Positions 27,556-38,074 of a stretch of 59,067 bases of DNA are shown here, piece by piece. The stretch covers positions 1-59,067 of the forward strand of contig CAMVPJ010000004.1 in assembly GCA_947169395.1 (NCBI GenBank), read 5' to 3'. The stretch is from an uncultured Caryophanales bacterium (GTDB lineage Bacteria > Bacillota_I > Bacilli_A > RF39 > UBA660). Under the pieces are notes generated by a model. It was not told where the DNA came from and ran no database searches. It saw nothing but the letters and a program-made list of their open reading frames with translations. The translations under genes were made by a program, and so were the position numbers. The first letter of the stretch is position 1. Every line of letters begins with the position of its first letter.

Positions 27556-27883
27556 TAATATCCAAGAAGATAAAGAAAACACTAGAGTATGTTGATAAAA
27601 TTACTATTAATTATTCTCATGAGTATAGATACTTAAAAGAAAATATTAATAGTAGTTTTTTTTATCTTCTTGAATTATCTTATAGAGCAAATATATTTAA
27701 AGATATTAATTGTATGAGTATTTGATTGTTAAAATTAAGATTATTGAGTTTTATATTAAGAAGAGTCTTGATTATGGCTTAATTAGTTTTAAAAAGTTTA
27801 TTAATATTGGTGAATATCTATTAGAATTAATAAAGATGATTAATACATGGATAAAAAATGAAAAGGAAAAACAATCTATATAA
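27540..27883 (+). pseudogene. Avd-like four-helix-bundle protein, frameshifted
   Basis: The first 61 codons (KTLEYVDKITINYSHEYR, FFYLLELSYRANIFKDI) end at a stop at 27725. The second half continues in another frame to 27883 (VKIKIIEFYIKKSLDYGLISFKKFI, in pieces, and IGEYLLELIKMINTWIKNE). Together they match the length and four-helix pattern of bAvd / S23-type proteins, which accompany diversity-generating reverse transcriptases. The shift lies at about 27705-27722. One extra or missing base would join the halves, so a sequencing error cannot be excluded. Confidence 0.6.
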
Positions 27884-28004
27884 TAGAATAACTGATATTA
27901 GAAATATAATATCTATGTATAATACTAAGGTATATAACAAAAAGATTAAGAACAAGTCTTATTCCACATCATATGATGAAATACTATACCATAGAGATAC
28001 TTAA
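27858..28004 (+). pseudogene. Remnant of a reverse transcriptase gene
   Basis: A 48-codon frame that overlaps the end of the Avd-like gene by 26 bases, where the RT start is expected in such cassettes. It begins MKRKNNLYNRITDIRNII, like the N-termini of DGR-type reverse transcriptases, then changes at about codon 22 to a segment (YNTKVYNKKIKNKSY...YHRDT) also found alone at 28957-29043. All catalytic RT motifs (including the YxDD box) are missing. I infer an internal deletion that joined the first and last parts of the gene. Confidence 0.5.
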
Positions 28005-28056
28005 GTACTAGTAACAATTGTGAAAATGATTAAGTATTATAACCTATGGTTTTTTT
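27918..28056 (+). repeat. Direct repeat, copy 1 (RT 3' end plus terminator hairpin)
   Basis: About 139 bases, repeated with around 15 differences at 28957-29094. It encodes the last 28 residues of the RT remnant and ends in a hairpin: outer stem ACCATAG/CTATGGT (27988-27994 with 28044-28050), inner stem AGTACT/AGTATT (28004-28009 with 28033-28038), then a T run on the plus strand. Confidence 0.8.
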
Positions 28057-28062
28057 AGTATA

Positions 28063-28085
28063 GAAAAAGATAACATAAATTATCT
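28063..28085 (-). terminator. Terminator of the DUF2975-like gene
   Basis: On the minus strand GATAA and TTATC form a short stem at the stop codon, followed by TTTTTC. Weak but well placed. Confidence 0.4.
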
Positions 28086-28763
28086 TTCATCATACATTGT
28101 TAATTTAGAATTTTGTTGTAATTTATATCCATATTCGAATATATAAGTTAAAACAAATAAGCAAAGAATTTCAAATATACTAGTTGACGTTATTTTAATA
28201 TCAAAATTACCTTTTAGTGCAACATTTATTATTATATCTAAAATTATTGGAATAATAATACTTATAATTGCAAGAATTGCAATCTTTTTAATATGATTTA
28301 CATTATCCATAGTAAATGGTGTAGATTCTTTATTTATGTTTTTAAATAGTTTTTCTACATGTCTTAACATAAGTATTGTAAGAACAATTAAAACAAGTTC
28401 AAAAACAAGAGTAATTTCGCTATAAACAAGAATAGATGTTTTTAAATTATCATTAAATACTCCTTTTACTTTCTTTACATCCTTTAAATCGCTTATTTCT
28501 GCAACTTTAGATCCATTTACACTAATAATTAGTTTATCATTTTTTTCAATTAATGATACTGACTTATTAGTGTTTTTTACTTTTATTTGATTACCTTTAA
28601 ATTCAAGATTATCAAGCAATAGAGGCACCACAACCATTGCAAGCACTATAAATGGTATTGCAACATATGAAAATATTTTTCCAATTTTTGCAAAAATGTA
28701 TAAAATCTTACTTAGCACCTTTACTTTACTTTGCTTATTCTTTTCCAACGTAACTTCTTTCAT
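28080..28763 (-). CDS. DUF2975-like membrane protein
   Basis: A 227-residue membrane protein with about four hydrophobic segments: 25-50 (AKIGKIFSYVAIPFIVLAMV), 110-132, 157-180 and 190-212. Between the first two lies an extracytoplasmic loop. The segment EKLFKNINKESTPFTMDNVNHIKKI and the C-terminal IFEYGYKLQQNSKLT are typical of DUF2975 proteins, which are often paired with a small HTH regulator; none is seen here. AAGGAG precedes the start. The gene lies between the two copies of a 139-base direct repeat, in reverse orientation to them. Confidence 0.6.
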   Translation of the reverse strand: MKEVTLEKNKQSKVKVLSKILYIFAKIGKIFSYVAIPFIVLAMVVVPLLLDNLEFKGNQIKVKNTNKSVSLIEKNDKLIISVNGSKVAEISDLKDVKKVKGVFNDNLKTSILVYSEITLVFELVLIVLTILMLRHVEKLFKNINKESTPFTMDNVNHIKKIAILAIISIIIPIILDIIINVALKGNFDIKITSTSIFEILCLFVLTYIFEYGYKLQQNSKLTMYDER

Positions 28764-28956
28764 AACATTCTCCTTCCTCTACATGTTGATTATAGCATGC
28801 ATTTAATAAAATTTATATAATATTAAGAAAAAAAATAGAAATTACATTCTGTTATATACTTTTTAATATATTATATCTAAATATAATAATCCTTTTATCA
28901 TCAATCTTTAATACTGCATAATAATTAAATACAAGATTATTAATATCTTCATTAGT

Positions 28957-29094
28957 TATAATACTAAGATATATAACAAAAAGAGTAAGAACAAGTCTTA
29001 TTTTACATCATATGATGAAATACTATACCATAGAGATACTTAAACACTAGTAACGATTGTGAAAATGATTAAGTGTTTTAAACTATGTTTTTTT
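28957..29094 (+). repeat. Direct repeat, copy 2
   Basis: The partner of 27918-28056. The reading frame of the RT 3' end is kept (YNTKIYNKKSKNKSYFTSYD, stop at 29041-29043). The hairpin is kept too: CATAG/CTATG outside and AACACT/AGTGTT (29043-29048 with 29072-29077) inside. A T-A pair of copy 1 is a C-G pair here, a compensatory change. Confidence 0.8.
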
Positions 29095-29100
29095 AATGTG

Positions 29101-29126
29101 CAAAAAGAAAAAGATACAAATGTACC
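29101..29126 (-). terminator. Probable rpoC terminator
   Basis: GGTAC and GTATC form a five-pair stem with one G-U pair right after the rpoC stop, followed by TTTTTCTTTTT on the minus strand. Confidence 0.5.
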
Positions 29127-32100
29127 TTAATCTAATAATTCTTGTTCTAATGCTTCTAATGGCTCTTCTTTAATATCATTAACTGCAAGTTCGTAATCAG
29201 TCTTACGATATTTTCTAGCTCCTGTTCCAGCAGGAATTAGTTTACCAATTATAACATTCTCTTTTAATCCTTCAAGTTTATCAACCTTACCATGAATTGC
29301 AGCATCTGTTAGAATTCTTGTTGTTTCTTGGAATGATGCAGCAGATAAGAATGAATCAGTTTCAAGTGATGCTTTAGTAATACCAAGTAATACTGGTTTA
29401 CCTGTAGCAGGAACTTTACCTTCAAGAATTAAAGACTTATTTGTATCTGTAAACTTATTAATATTAACCATAGTTCCAGGTAAGAAGTATGAATCACCAG
29501 AGTTAACAATCTTAATCTTAGAAATCATACGTTTAGCAATTATTTCAACGTGTTTATCAGAGATATCAACACCTTGAGAACGATATACTTTTTGTATTTC
29601 TAATAAGATATATTGTTGAACAGTGATAGGATCTGTTACAGCAAGTAATTCTTTTGGATTAATAGCTCCATAAGTTAGTTTCTCACCTGCTTTAACATCT
29701 GCTCCTTTTTCTACCATTAGTTTAACACCATAGTTAGTTGTATGTTTACGAGTTTCAACATCGTTTTTAACACTAATGATATATTTACCATTATCTTCTT
29801 CAATCTTAGATACAACACCATTAATCTCAGCAATAGTAGCTTTACCTTTAGGATTACGTGATTCAAATAACTCTTGTACACGAGGTAAACCTTGAGTAAT
29901 ATCCTCCCCAGCTACACCACCTGAGTTAATAGTACGCATTGTTAGCTGTGTACCTGGTTCACCGATTGATTGAGCAGCCATAATACCTACAGCCTCTCCA
30001 ACTTCAACTATTGAACCAGTAGCAAGGTTACGTCCATAACATTTACAACATACACCGTGCTCTGTCTTACAAGTTAAAACAGTTCTAATTGGTACACGAG
30101 TAATACCTGCATCAACTATTTTCTTAGCTAAATCTTCTGTAATATATTCATTACGTTCACAAATAACAGCTTTAGTTTCAGGATTTACTATCTTCTTATT
30201 AGTATATCTACCAAGTATACGGTCATATACTGACTCTACTACAGTACCATCATTCTCATTAATAAATGCTTCAACTACTACACCTTGTTCAGTACCACAA
30301 TCTTCTTCTTTAACGATTATATCTTGTGAAACATCAACTAAACGTCTAGTTAAGTATCCAGCGTCTGCTGTTTTTAAGGCTGTATCAACCGCACCTTTAC
30401 GGGCACCATGAGTAGCTAAGAAGAACTCAAATACATTCGCACCTTCAGTAAATGATGATTTAATTGGAATCTCAACTGCTTCACCAGTAGGCTTCATCAT
30501 TAAACCACGCATACCAGCCATTTGGTTATAGTTACTCATGTTACCACGAGCTTTAGAATCAATCATCATTGAAATTGGATTTTCTTTATTATTTTTAATA
30601 ACACCAGATAACTCATCTGCAATCTTATCTTTAGCTTTATTCCATGCAGCTACTACATTTTGATATCTTTCTTCATCAGTAATTAAACCACGTCTAAATT
30701 GTTTAGAAATCTTCTCAACAGTAGCTTCAGCCTCATCAAGATATTCTTGCTTATGTTCTGATAAAATAATATCTCCAATACCAATAGATATACCAGATAA
30801 AGTTGAATACTTAAATCCTAAATCCTTTAATTTATCTAGCATTATAGAAGTTTCAGTAGTCTTATAACGCTTATAAATTTCTGCAATTAAATCAGTAAGT
30901 ACGCCTTTTGCAAAAGGTTTTACAACTTCCATCTTAGCAATTTCTTCTTTAATATTAACTCCACGATCTAAGAAATACTTGCTTGGAGTCATCTTAGTAA
31001 TATTCTCTTTAGAACCATCATTTATATATTGGAAAGTATCAGGGAAGATTTCATTAAATTTAATCTTACCTACAGTAGTAACTAAATACTTATCCATATA
31101 TTTATCTTTAAATAATTTATGTTTAAATGATTTTACTGGAATAGCAATTCTTGTATGAAGAGTAATCTCTCGTCTTTCATAAGCCATAAGTGCTTCATCT
31201 TCATCTTTAAATACTCTACCTTCACCATCAAGACCAGCTTTTTCAATAGTAATATAGTAGTTACCAAGAACCATATCCTGTCCTGGAGTAACTATAGGCT
31301 CTCCATCCTTAGGTGATAAGATATTATTCGCACCAAGCATAAGTATTCTAGCCTCAGCTTGAGCCTCATCACTAATAGGAACGTGTACAGCCATTTGGTC
31401 ACCATCAAAGTCAGCATTAAATGCAGCACATACAAGTGGGTGTAATCTAATCGCACGACCATCAATTAACTTTGGTTCAAATGCTTGAATACCAAGTCTA
31501 TGAAGTGTAGGTGCACGGTTAAGCATAACAGGATGCTCATGAATTTTTTCTTCAACAACATCCCAAACACGTGGATCTTGATTATCAATCATACGTTTTG
31601 CAACCTTAATGTTACTTGCAATTTCTTTTTCAACAAGCCCATTAATTACATGTGGTTTAAATAACTCTAAAGCCATTTCTTTAGGTATACCACACTCATA
31701 CATCTTTAAGTTTGGTCCAACAACGATAACTGAACGTCCAGAATAGTCAACACGTTTACCAAGTAAGTTTTGACGGAAACGTCCTTGTTTACCTTTAAGC
31801 ATACTAGATAATGATTTTAAAGGTCTATTACCAGCTCCAGTTATATTACGACCACGACGTCCATTATCAAGCAGTGCATCAACTGCTTCTTGTAACATAC
31901 GTTTTTCATTTTGAATAATGATAGAAGGAGCACCTAACTCAATTAACTTCTTTAAACGATTATTACGGTTAATAACACGTCTATATAAATCATTTAAGTC
32001 ACTAGTTGCAAATCTACCACCATCAAGTTGAATCATTGGACGAAGTTCTGGTGGAATTACAGGAAGTGCATCAATAATCATCCATTCAGGACGGTTACCA

Positions 32101-32762
32101 CTTTCTAAGAATGCATCAAGTACATCTAAACGTTTAATTAATCTTATACGTTTTTGACTATTAGGATCCTTTATTCCATCAATTTCTTCTTTAATTGAAT
32201 TAACTTCTTCTTGAAGATTAACCTCAGTAAGCAACTCTTTAATTGCTTCTGCACCCATACCTACTCTAAAAGTATTTCCATATTTTTCATAGTAAGCACG
32301 GTATTCTTTATCAGAAATAGTTTGTTTTTTCTCTAATGGTGCATCTCCTGGATCAAGTACTACATAAGATACGAAGTATAATACTTCCTCTAAATCTCTT
32401 GGAGACATATCTAGTACAAGTCCCATACGTGATGGAACACCCTTAAAGAACCAAATGTGAGATACAGGAGTAGCAAGCTCAATGTGTCCCATACGTTCAC
32501 GACGTACTTTAGAACGAGTTACCTCTACTCCACATCTATCACATACAATGTTTTTATATCTTAAGCGTTTATATTTACCACACGCACATTCAAAGTCCTT
32601 AGTAGGTCCGAATATTTTCTCACAGAATAATCCATCTCTTTCAGGTCTTAATGTACGATAGTTAATAGTTTCAGCTTTTTTTACTTCACCATATGACCAA
32701 GAACGAATCTTCTCAGGTGAGGCAATACTAATTTTTAATCCTTCAAAATTATTAACATCCAT
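29127..32762 (-). CDS. rpoC: RNA polymerase beta' subunit
   Basis: Full-length beta' (1211 residues). Zinc site 1 is at C59, C61, C74 and C77. The catalytic Mg loop NADFDGDQM lies near residue 450, and the bridge helix / trigger loop region follows ([22 protein letters not shown] in part). Zinc site 2 is [13 protein letters not shown]. It forms the active site of transcription with RpoB. Its start overlaps the stop of rpoB by one base, so the two are translationally coupled. No proteobacterial-type insertions are present. Confidence 0.98.
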   Translation of the reverse strand: MDVNNFEGLKISIASPEKIRSWSYGEVKKAETINYRTLRPERDGLFCEKIFGPTKDFECACGKYKRLRYKNIVCDRCGVEVTRSKVRRERMGHIELATPVSHIWFFKGVPSRMGLVLDMSPRDLEEVLYFVSYVVLDPGDAPLEKKQTISDKEYRAYYEKYGNTFRVGMGAEAIKELLTEVNLQEEVNSIKEEIDGIKDPNSQKRIRLIKRLDVLDAFLESGNRPEWMIIDALPVIPPELRPMIQLDGGRFATSDLNDLYRRVINRNNRLKKLIELGAPSIIIQNEKRMLQEAVDALLDNGRRGRNITGAGNRPLKSLSSMLKGKQGRFRQNLLGKRVDYSGRSVIVVGPNLKMYECGIPKEMALELFKPHVINGLVEKEIASNIKVAKRMIDNQDPRVWDVVEEKIHEHPVMLNRAPTLHRLGIQAFEPKLIDGRAIRLHPLVCAAFNADFDGDQMAVHVPISDEAQAEARILMLGANNILSPKDGEPIVTPGQDMVLGNYYITIEKAGLDGEGRVFKDEDEALMAYERREITLHTRIAIPVKSFKHKLFKDKYMDKYLVTTVGKIKFNEIFPDTFQYINDGSKENITKMTPSKYFLDRGVNIKEEIAKMEVVKPFAKGVLTDLIAEIYKRYKTTETSIMLDKLKDLGFKYSTLSGISIGIGDIILSEHKQEYLDEAEATVEKISKQFRRGLITDEERYQNVVAAWNKAKDKIADELSGVIKNNKENPISMMIDSKARGNMSNYNQMAGMRGLMMKPTGEAVEIPIKSSFTEGANVFEFFLATHGARKGAVDTALKTADAGYLTRRLVDVSQDIIVKEEDCGTEQGVVVEAFINENDGTVVESVYDRILGRYTNKKIVNPETKAVICERNEYITEDLAKKIVDAGITRVPIRTVLTCKTEHGVCCKCYGRNLATGSIVEVGEAVGIMAAQSIGEPGTQLTMRTINSGGVAGEDITQGLPRVQELFESRNPKGKATIAEINGVVSKIEEDNGKYIISVKNDVETRKHTTNYGVKLMVEKGADVKAGEKLTYGAINPKELLAVTDPITVQQYILLEIQKVYRSQGVDISDKHVEIIAKRMISKIKIVNSGDSYFLPGTMVNINKFTDTNKSLILEGKVPATGKPVLLGITKASLETDSFLSAASFQETTRILTDAAIHGKVDKLEGLKENVIIGKLIPAGTGARKYRKTDYELAVNDIKEEPLEALEQELLD

Positions 32763-35700
32763 TATTCCTCATTCCCTTCTTCTTCGTTTTCATCATTAGA
32801 CTCTTCCTCAGTCTCTTCCTCAGTCTCATCTTCAGTCATATCTTCTTCAATAACATCTTCATATTCTTCTTCTAAATCATCAGTGTATTCTTCAAATACA
32901 TCATCTTCTTCAGTAGGAACAATGTTATTAGTTATTACTTCTTCTTCTTTTGTATTATCCTTAGAATCATCATTTTCTGCTTCTTCTAAGTCACGTAATT
33001 CTTCAAAATTACCATATTCATTTAATACTGTAATATCAAGTCCAAGTGCTTGGAACTCTTTAATAAGTACCTTAAATGATTCTGGAATACCTGATTTAGG
33101 AAGTGGTAAGCCTTTAACAATTGATTCATATACTTTAACACGACCAACAACATCATCTGACTTAGTAGTCATCATCTCTTGAAGTACATGAGCCGCACCA
33201 TAAGCATATAACGCCCAAACTTCCATCTCACCAAATCTCTGGCCACCAAATTGTGCTTTACCACCAAGTGGTTGTTGAGTTACTAAACTGTAAGGTCCAG
33301 TAGATCTAGCATGAAGTTTATCATCAACCATGTGGTGTAGTTTAATCATATACATTACACCAACACTAATTCTATTATCAAATGGTTCACCAGTACGTCC
33401 ATCATAAAGTACCATCTTACCATCATCTGCAAGTCCTGCTTCTTTTAATGCATCAAGAATCTCTTCTCTATTTGCACCACTAAATACTGGAGTTGCAACA
33501 TGAATATTTAACTCTTTAGCAGCCGCACCTAAGTGCATCTCTAAAATCTGTCCTATGTTCATACGAGATGGAACTCCAAGTGGGTTAAGTAAGATATCAA
33601 TTGGTGTACCATCAGCCATATATGGCATATCTTCACTAGGTAAAATAAGTGAAATAACACCTTTATTACCGTGACGTCCAGCCATCTTATCTCCAACAGT
33701 AATCTTACGTTTTTGAGCTATATATACACGAATTATCTTAGATACACCAGCAGGAAGTTCATCAGTATCTTCCTTAGTAAATATCTTAATATCATGTACA
33801 ATACCTTCTCCACCATGTGGAACACGAAGTGATGTATCTCTTACCTCACGAGTCTTCTCACCAAAGATTGCATGAAGTAATTTTTCTTCACTAGTAAGTT
33901 CAGCCATTCCCTTAGGTGTAACCTTACCAACTAGAATATCATCATCTTTAACCTCAGTACCAATACGAATAATACCATTTTCATCAAGATTCTTACGAGC
34001 ATCTTCAGAAACATTAGGAATATCTCTTGTAAACTCTTCAGGTCCTAACTTAGTATCACGACATTCAATTTGATAATCCTGAATATGAATTGATGTATAA
34101 ACATCATCTCTAACTAATCTTTCATTTAATATTACAGCATCCTCATAGTTATAACCATTATAGTTCATAAATGCAACTGTAACATTCTTACCAATAGACA
34201 TTTCACCCTTATCTGTAGAAGGTCCATCAGCTATTACTTGATCTTTCTTTATTTTATCTTTAGCACGAACAATTGGAACTTGATGGTAACATGTTCCTGC
34301 ATTACTTCTTTCATAACCATTTAAGTAATATGTATCCATGCCACCTTTAGTCTTAACTAAAATCTTATTAGCATCAACATAATCAACTACACCATCAGCT
34401 TTAGCAATAACTACCGCACCTGAATCTCTTGCAGAAATAGCCTCAATACCAGTTCCAACAAGTGGAGCTTCTGCTTTTAAAAGTGGAATAGCTTGACGTT
34501 GCATGTTAGATCCCATTAATGCACGTTTTCCATCATCGTGCTCCAAGAATGGAATACCAGCAGTTGTAATAGATACAACTTGTTCTGATGATACATCGAT
34601 ATAATCTACGTCAGTAGACTTAACCATAATGTTATCGCCACGATAACGTACAGGAACTGCTTCTGCTGCTATTTTATTATCATCAGTAAGTTCAACAGTA
34701 GCTTGTGAAATATGATAATCTAACTCTTCATCAGCAGTCATATACTTAATTTCATCTGTAAGTTTACCGTCAACTACTTTTTGATAAGGAGTCATAATAA
34801 ATCCATAATCATTAATTCTTGCATAAGAAGCAAGCGCAGTAATTAAACCGATATTAGGTCCTTCTGGAGACTCAATTGGACAAAGTCTACCATAGTGTGA
34901 TGGATTAACGTCACGCACATCCATTCCAGCTCTATCTCTTGATAAACCACCAGGTCCTAATGATGATAAACGTCTTTTATTAGCTAACTCTGCAACAGGG
35001 TTAGTTTGATCCATAAATTGTGATAACTGACTACTACCAAAGAATTCTTTAATAGCAGCAGTAAGTGGACGAATGTTAATCAAAGTCTTAGGAGTAACTT
35101 CTTCCATCTCTTGAGTACTCATTCTATCACGAATAACACGTTCAATACGAGTAACACCAATTCTAAATTGATTTTGTAATAATTCACCTACTTGTCTTAC
35201 ACGACGATTAGATAAGTGGTCTATTTCATCATAAGAACCAATTCCTTCGTGTAAATTTAAGTAGTAAGATACAGATGCATAAACATCAGATATAGTAAGT
35301 CTCTTTAAATCTACAGTTTGATCATTACCAATAATCTTAACAATCTTATCTGGATTTTTCTTAGAGTAAACCTTAACTATTTGTACTTTATTATAAGAAT
35401 CTAACTCTTCATTAATTAATACTTCTTTAACTCCGTAACCATCAGCAAATATTGGTTTTAAGGTTTCAAGCACATCTTTATCAACAACTGTACCATTTTC
35501 TACAACTACTTTACCATCAACAACAATATCTTCAGCAAGTTTACATCCGTAAAGTCTATCAATTACATTTAATTTTAAATTAAACTTATATCTTCCTACT
35601 TTAGCTAAATCATATCTAAATGAATCAAAGAAACGAGAAATTAATTGGTTCTTCGCACTATCTAAAGTAGAAGGTTCTCCAGGTCTTAACTTAGAGTGGA

Positions 35701-36409
35701 TATCAATTAATGCTTCATCTGTATTCTTATTAGCGTCTTTCTCAATAGTACGCATAATATAATCATCTTCATCAAATAAGTCAACTATATCTGCATCACT
35801 AGATAAACCTAATGCACGAAGTAAAGTTGTAATAGGTACTTTACGAGTACGGTCAATACGACAGTAAATTACATCTCTTGCATCAGTTTCATACTCTAAC
35901 CAAGTACCACGAGTAGGAATTAATTGTGAAGTAATAATCTCTTTACCATTCTTCTTATCAATTTCTTTACCATAGTAAGCACTAGGTGAACGAACTAATT
36001 GCGATACAATAACACGTTCTGCACCATTTATTACAAATGTTCCAGACTCTGTCATTATAGGCATGTCCCCAAGATATATTTCTTGCTCTTTAACCTCACC
36101 AGTTTCTTGGTTAAAAAGTCTAGCCATAGTCTTTAAAGGAGCAGCATAAGTTGCATATCTATCCTTACATCCTTTAATAGAATATCTTGGTTCTTCAAAA
36201 ACATAATCACCAAACTCAAGAGTTAGATTTCCAGTAAAACTCTCAACAGGGAAAATATCATCAAATACCTCTTTTATTCCTTCAGTCATAAACCAATTAT
36301 ATGACTTTTTTTGAATTTCCAATAAATTGTTTAATTCAATTGCACTTTTAGTTTTTGCATAACTTCTTCTTTCACGGTAATCACCATATTTTTTTACTGT
36401 ATAAGCCAC
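32762..36409 (-). CDS. rpoB: RNA polymerase beta subunit
   Basis: Beta subunit, 1215 residues, starting at GTG with GGGGTG upstream. Core motifs are normal ([31 protein letters not shown]). Two features stand out. In the rifampicin cluster ([14 protein letters not shown] then [10 protein letters not shown]), the usual His of THKRR (E. coli position 526) is Asn, the change linked to natural rifampicin resistance in Spiroplasma and other Mollicutes. Second, the last 70 residues are a strongly acidic Glu/Asp tail ([19 protein letters not shown] and onwards), which B. subtilis and E. coli RpoB lack. The gene has its own promoter and does not depend on the rplJL transcript. Confidence 0.98.
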   Translation of the reverse strand: MAYTVKKYGDYRERRSYAKTKSAIELNNLLEIQKKSYNWFMTEGIKEVFDDIFPVESFTGNLTLEFGDYVFEEPRYSIKGCKDRYATYAAPLKTMARLFNQETGEVKEQEIYLGDMPIMTESGTFVINGAERVIVSQLVRSPSAYYGKEIDKKNGKEIITSQLIPTRGTWLEYETDARDVIYCRIDRTRKVPITTLLRALGLSSDADIVDLFDEDDYIMRTIEKDANKNTDEALIDIHSKLRPGEPSTLDSAKNQLISRFFDSFRYDLAKVGRYKFNLKLNVIDRLYGCKLAEDIVVDGKVVVENGTVVDKDVLETLKPIFADGYGVKEVLINEELDSYNKVQIVKVYSKKNPDKIVKIIGNDQTVDLKRLTISDVYASVSYYLNLHEGIGSYDEIDHLSNRRVRQVGELLQNQFRIGVTRIERVIRDRMSTQEMEEVTPKTLINIRPLTAAIKEFFGSSQLSQFMDQTNPVAELANKRRLSSLGPGGLSRDRAGMDVRDVNPSHYGRLCPIESPEGPNIGLITALASYARINDYGFIMTPYQKVVDGKLTDEIKYMTADEELDYHISQATVELTDDNKIAAEAVPVRYRGDNIMVKSTDVDYIDVSSEQVVSITTAGIPFLEHDDGKRALMGSNMQRQAIPLLKAEAPLVGTGIEAISARDSGAVVIAKADGVVDYVDANKILVKTKGGMDTYYLNGYERSNAGTCYHQVPIVRAKDKIKKDQVIADGPSTDKGEMSIGKNVTVAFMNYNGYNYEDAVILNERLVRDDVYTSIHIQDYQIECRDTKLGPEEFTRDIPNVSEDARKNLDENGIIRIGTEVKDDDILVGKVTPKGMAELTSEEKLLHAIFGEKTREVRDTSLRVPHGGEGIVHDIKIFTKEDTDELPAGVSKIIRVYIAQKRKITVGDKMAGRHGNKGVISLILPSEDMPYMADGTPIDILLNPLGVPSRMNIGQILEMHLGAAAKELNIHVATPVFSGANREEILDALKEAGLADDGKMVLYDGRTGEPFDNRISVGVMYMIKLHHMVDDKLHARSTGPYSLVTQQPLGGKAQFGGQRFGEMEVWALYAYGAAHVLQEMMTTKSDDVVGRVKVYESIVKGLPLPKSGIPESFKVLIKEFQALGLDITVLNEYGNFEELRDLEEAENDDSKDNTKEEEVITNNIVPTEEDDVFEEYTDDLEEEYEDVIEEDMTEDETEEETEEESNDENEEEGNEE

Positions 36410-36491
36410 TATTTCACCCCAAACACTTTCCTAAACTATATAATCAGTAATCGTATATTGTGCAAAAAACAATACACGTCGTCAATTTATA

Positions 36492-36520
36492 ATTTTAACA
36501 AAATAAATTCAATCTGTCAA
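36492..36520 (-). promoter_or_regulatory. rpoBC promoter
   Basis: TTGACA (36515-36520), 17 bases, TAAAAT (36492-36497) on the minus strand. The -35 box overlaps the stop codon region of the upstream methyltransferase gene. About 80 bases of leader follow before the rpoB GTG. Confidence 0.75.
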
Positions 36521-37104
36521 CGCATTTGACATTTAAAAACATAAAAACCTTTATTTTTTTTCAGTGTAGTTACATTGTAGCACTCTTCTAAATCTTTTTT
36601 TAAACTTTTAGCCCCTTGATCTTTATTAATAACCAAGTATAAAACTCCATCATCATTTAAATAATTCTTAGCTTTAAATAGTATTTCATAAAGTTTTTTC
36701 TTACCTACCCTAATAGGAGGATTAGTAATAATAAAATCATACTTTTTATCAACATTAGAATATATATCACTTAAAAATATGTTAGCATCTACTCTATTTA
36801 ACTCTGCATTCTTTTTAGCTAAATTAAGTGCTCTTTCATTAATATCAATCATATCAATATTACAATTACAATTCTTTTTTATATATATTCCAATTGGACC
36901 ATATCCACAACCAAAATCTAAAACATCACCAGATATATCATTAGTATCTATACTCTCTAATAAAGTTCTAGTTCCAAAATCTAAATACTTTTTAGAAAAT
37001 ACATTATTATCTGTATAAAAGTTGTAAATACTACCATTAATCTCACACTTAATTAATTGTTCGCAACTCTTACTATCTGGATTACTATCAAAATAATATG
37101 CCAT
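36517..37104 (-). CDS. RsmC-like class I SAM-dependent methyltransferase (YbxB type)
   Basis: A 195-residue methyltransferase. Motif I is VLDFGCGYGPIGIY, the acidic motif II is IDMIDINERAL, and motif IV is FIITNPPIRVG; NPP-type motifs act on exocyclic amino groups of guanine or adenine in RNA. It resembles the half-length RsmC homologue YbxB, which in Bacillus also lies just before rpoB, so position and sequence agree. The probable target is rRNA, by family. ATG at 37104 is preferred over a GTG six bases earlier that overlaps AGGTG. Confidence 0.85.
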   Translation of the reverse strand: MAYYFDSNPDSKSCEQLIKCEINGSIYNFYTDNNVFSKKYLDFGTRTLLESIDTNDISGDVLDFGCGYGPIGIYIKKNCNCNIDMIDINERALNLAKKNAELNRVDANIFLSDIYSNVDKKYDFIITNPPIRVGKKKLYEILFKAKNYLNDDGVLYLVINKDQGAKSLKKDLEECYNVTTLKKNKGFYVFKCQMR

Positions 37105-37110
37105 ATTCAC

Positions 37111-37554
37111 CTACTTCATTAATACATAATCATCGCTATAGGTATACTCATTGCTACCTATTTTGAATTCTTTAACTATTTCCTTCAATTCTTCTTTTGT
37201 ATAACTGTTCTTTATATTTTCAGTTTGCGCAAAATAAGGAACCGCACTATAATACTCTATAATGTCATTCTTATTTATAATTATATTATTAATAATATCT
37301 TCATAAAGACCATTATTATTATCTTTAAGCAAACTAGTTGTATACTCTCCGTCAACATGAACTAATCCTACATAACCTTTCTTTATATCGTCCCAAGTTA
37401 TTTCATCAGTTTTATCAACATAATTACTAGCAAATATAACAAATGTATAAACACTAATCGCACCTATTGTAGATATACTCAAAACTTTAATTAAACGAGA
37501 TTTATTTCCTTCATATTTTTCGTTTAAGTATTCGCCGTATTGATAATCATTCAT
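37111..37554 (-). CDS. Small single-span membrane protein of the rplL-rpoB interval
   Basis: 147 residues with a basic N-terminus, one membrane helix at about 22-45 (VLSISTIGAISVYTFVIFAS) and an outward domain of about 100 residues. The end of that domain (SYTKEELKEIVKEFKI) has the same pattern as the ends of the two lipoproteins next to it (SYSVEDLEFLLEKIK, NYTEEDLKQLLEFIK), so all three are probably related. I know no family for them. ATG at 37554 has GAGG nine bases upstream. Confidence 0.65.
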   Translation of the reverse strand: MNDYQYGEYLNEKYEGNKSRLIKVLSISTIGAISVYTFVIFASNYVDKTDEITWDDIKKGYVGLVHVDGEYTTSLLKDNNNGLYEDIINNIIINKNDIIEYYSAVPYFAQTENIKNSYTKEELKEIVKEFKIGSNEYTYSDDYVLMK

Positions 37555-37577
37555 AAATTCAAACCTCACTGTTATTT

Positions 37578-38060
37578 CTATTTTGCTTTCACAAATTCTT
37601 TATTATTGTTCTCACTATATACGTCTTGCTTAATTTTCTCAAGTAAAAATTCTAAATCTTCAACACTATAGCTCTCCTTTAGCATATCATAAGATATTAA
37701 GTATTGCTCTACACTTTCTTCACTTAAAATCGCAACACCTTCAGTTATAGTATCACCATTATTATTGTTATGAATAATCTCTCTACCAGTAAAAACATCA
37801 CAATAATTAATTGGAACACCAGATGCATAGTAAATGTAACTAAGATATATTTTTTCATTGATTTTTGTTTTTACATTTATTACATGCAATTTTTTTACAT
37901 CATTATACGAATACATTTTATCTGGATTAAGCATTCTGCTACCATCTTCTGCTGTTACATATTCATAAGAAAAGCATGCAGTAAGAGTTAGTGGTGTTGT
38001 AAGCATCACACCACCTAACATACCAGCTATTAATCTTTTATTTATATTATTAATTTTCAC
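37578..38060 (-). CDS. Putative lipoprotein, copy 2
   Basis: 160 residues. N-terminus MKINNINKRLIAGMLGG followed by a hydrophobic segment and lipobox LTAC, so a secreted lipoprotein cut before the Cys near residue 29. The start is GTG, with GGGAGG upstream. The N-terminal region and ribosome binding site are nearly the same as in the next gene upstream, including unusual start codons in both; this marks a tandem duplication. The mature part is unrecognised. Confidence 0.68.
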   Translation of the reverse strand: MKINNINKRLIAGMLGGVMLTTPLTLTACFSYEYVTAEDGSRMLNPDKMYSYNDVKKLHVINVKTKINEKIYLSYIYYASGVPINYCDVFTGREIIHNNNNGDTITEGVAILSEESVEQYLISYDMLKESYSVEDLEFLLEKIKQDVYSENNNKEFVKAK

Positions 38061-38074
38061 AAACCTTAACCTCC

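Larger units (their letters stand above)
28764..29126. other. Non-coding interval with the second direct repeat
   Basis: Bases 28764-28956 are AT-rich with no credible gene. Bases 28957-29094 are the second copy of the direct repeat. The last 30 bases hold the rpoC terminator. Confidence 0.6.

Noticed and set aside
28860..28960. A 35-codon minus-strand frame (centre NLVFNYYAVLKIDDKRIII)
   Set aside because: No start codon or ribosome binding site and no family resemblance; too short to call.
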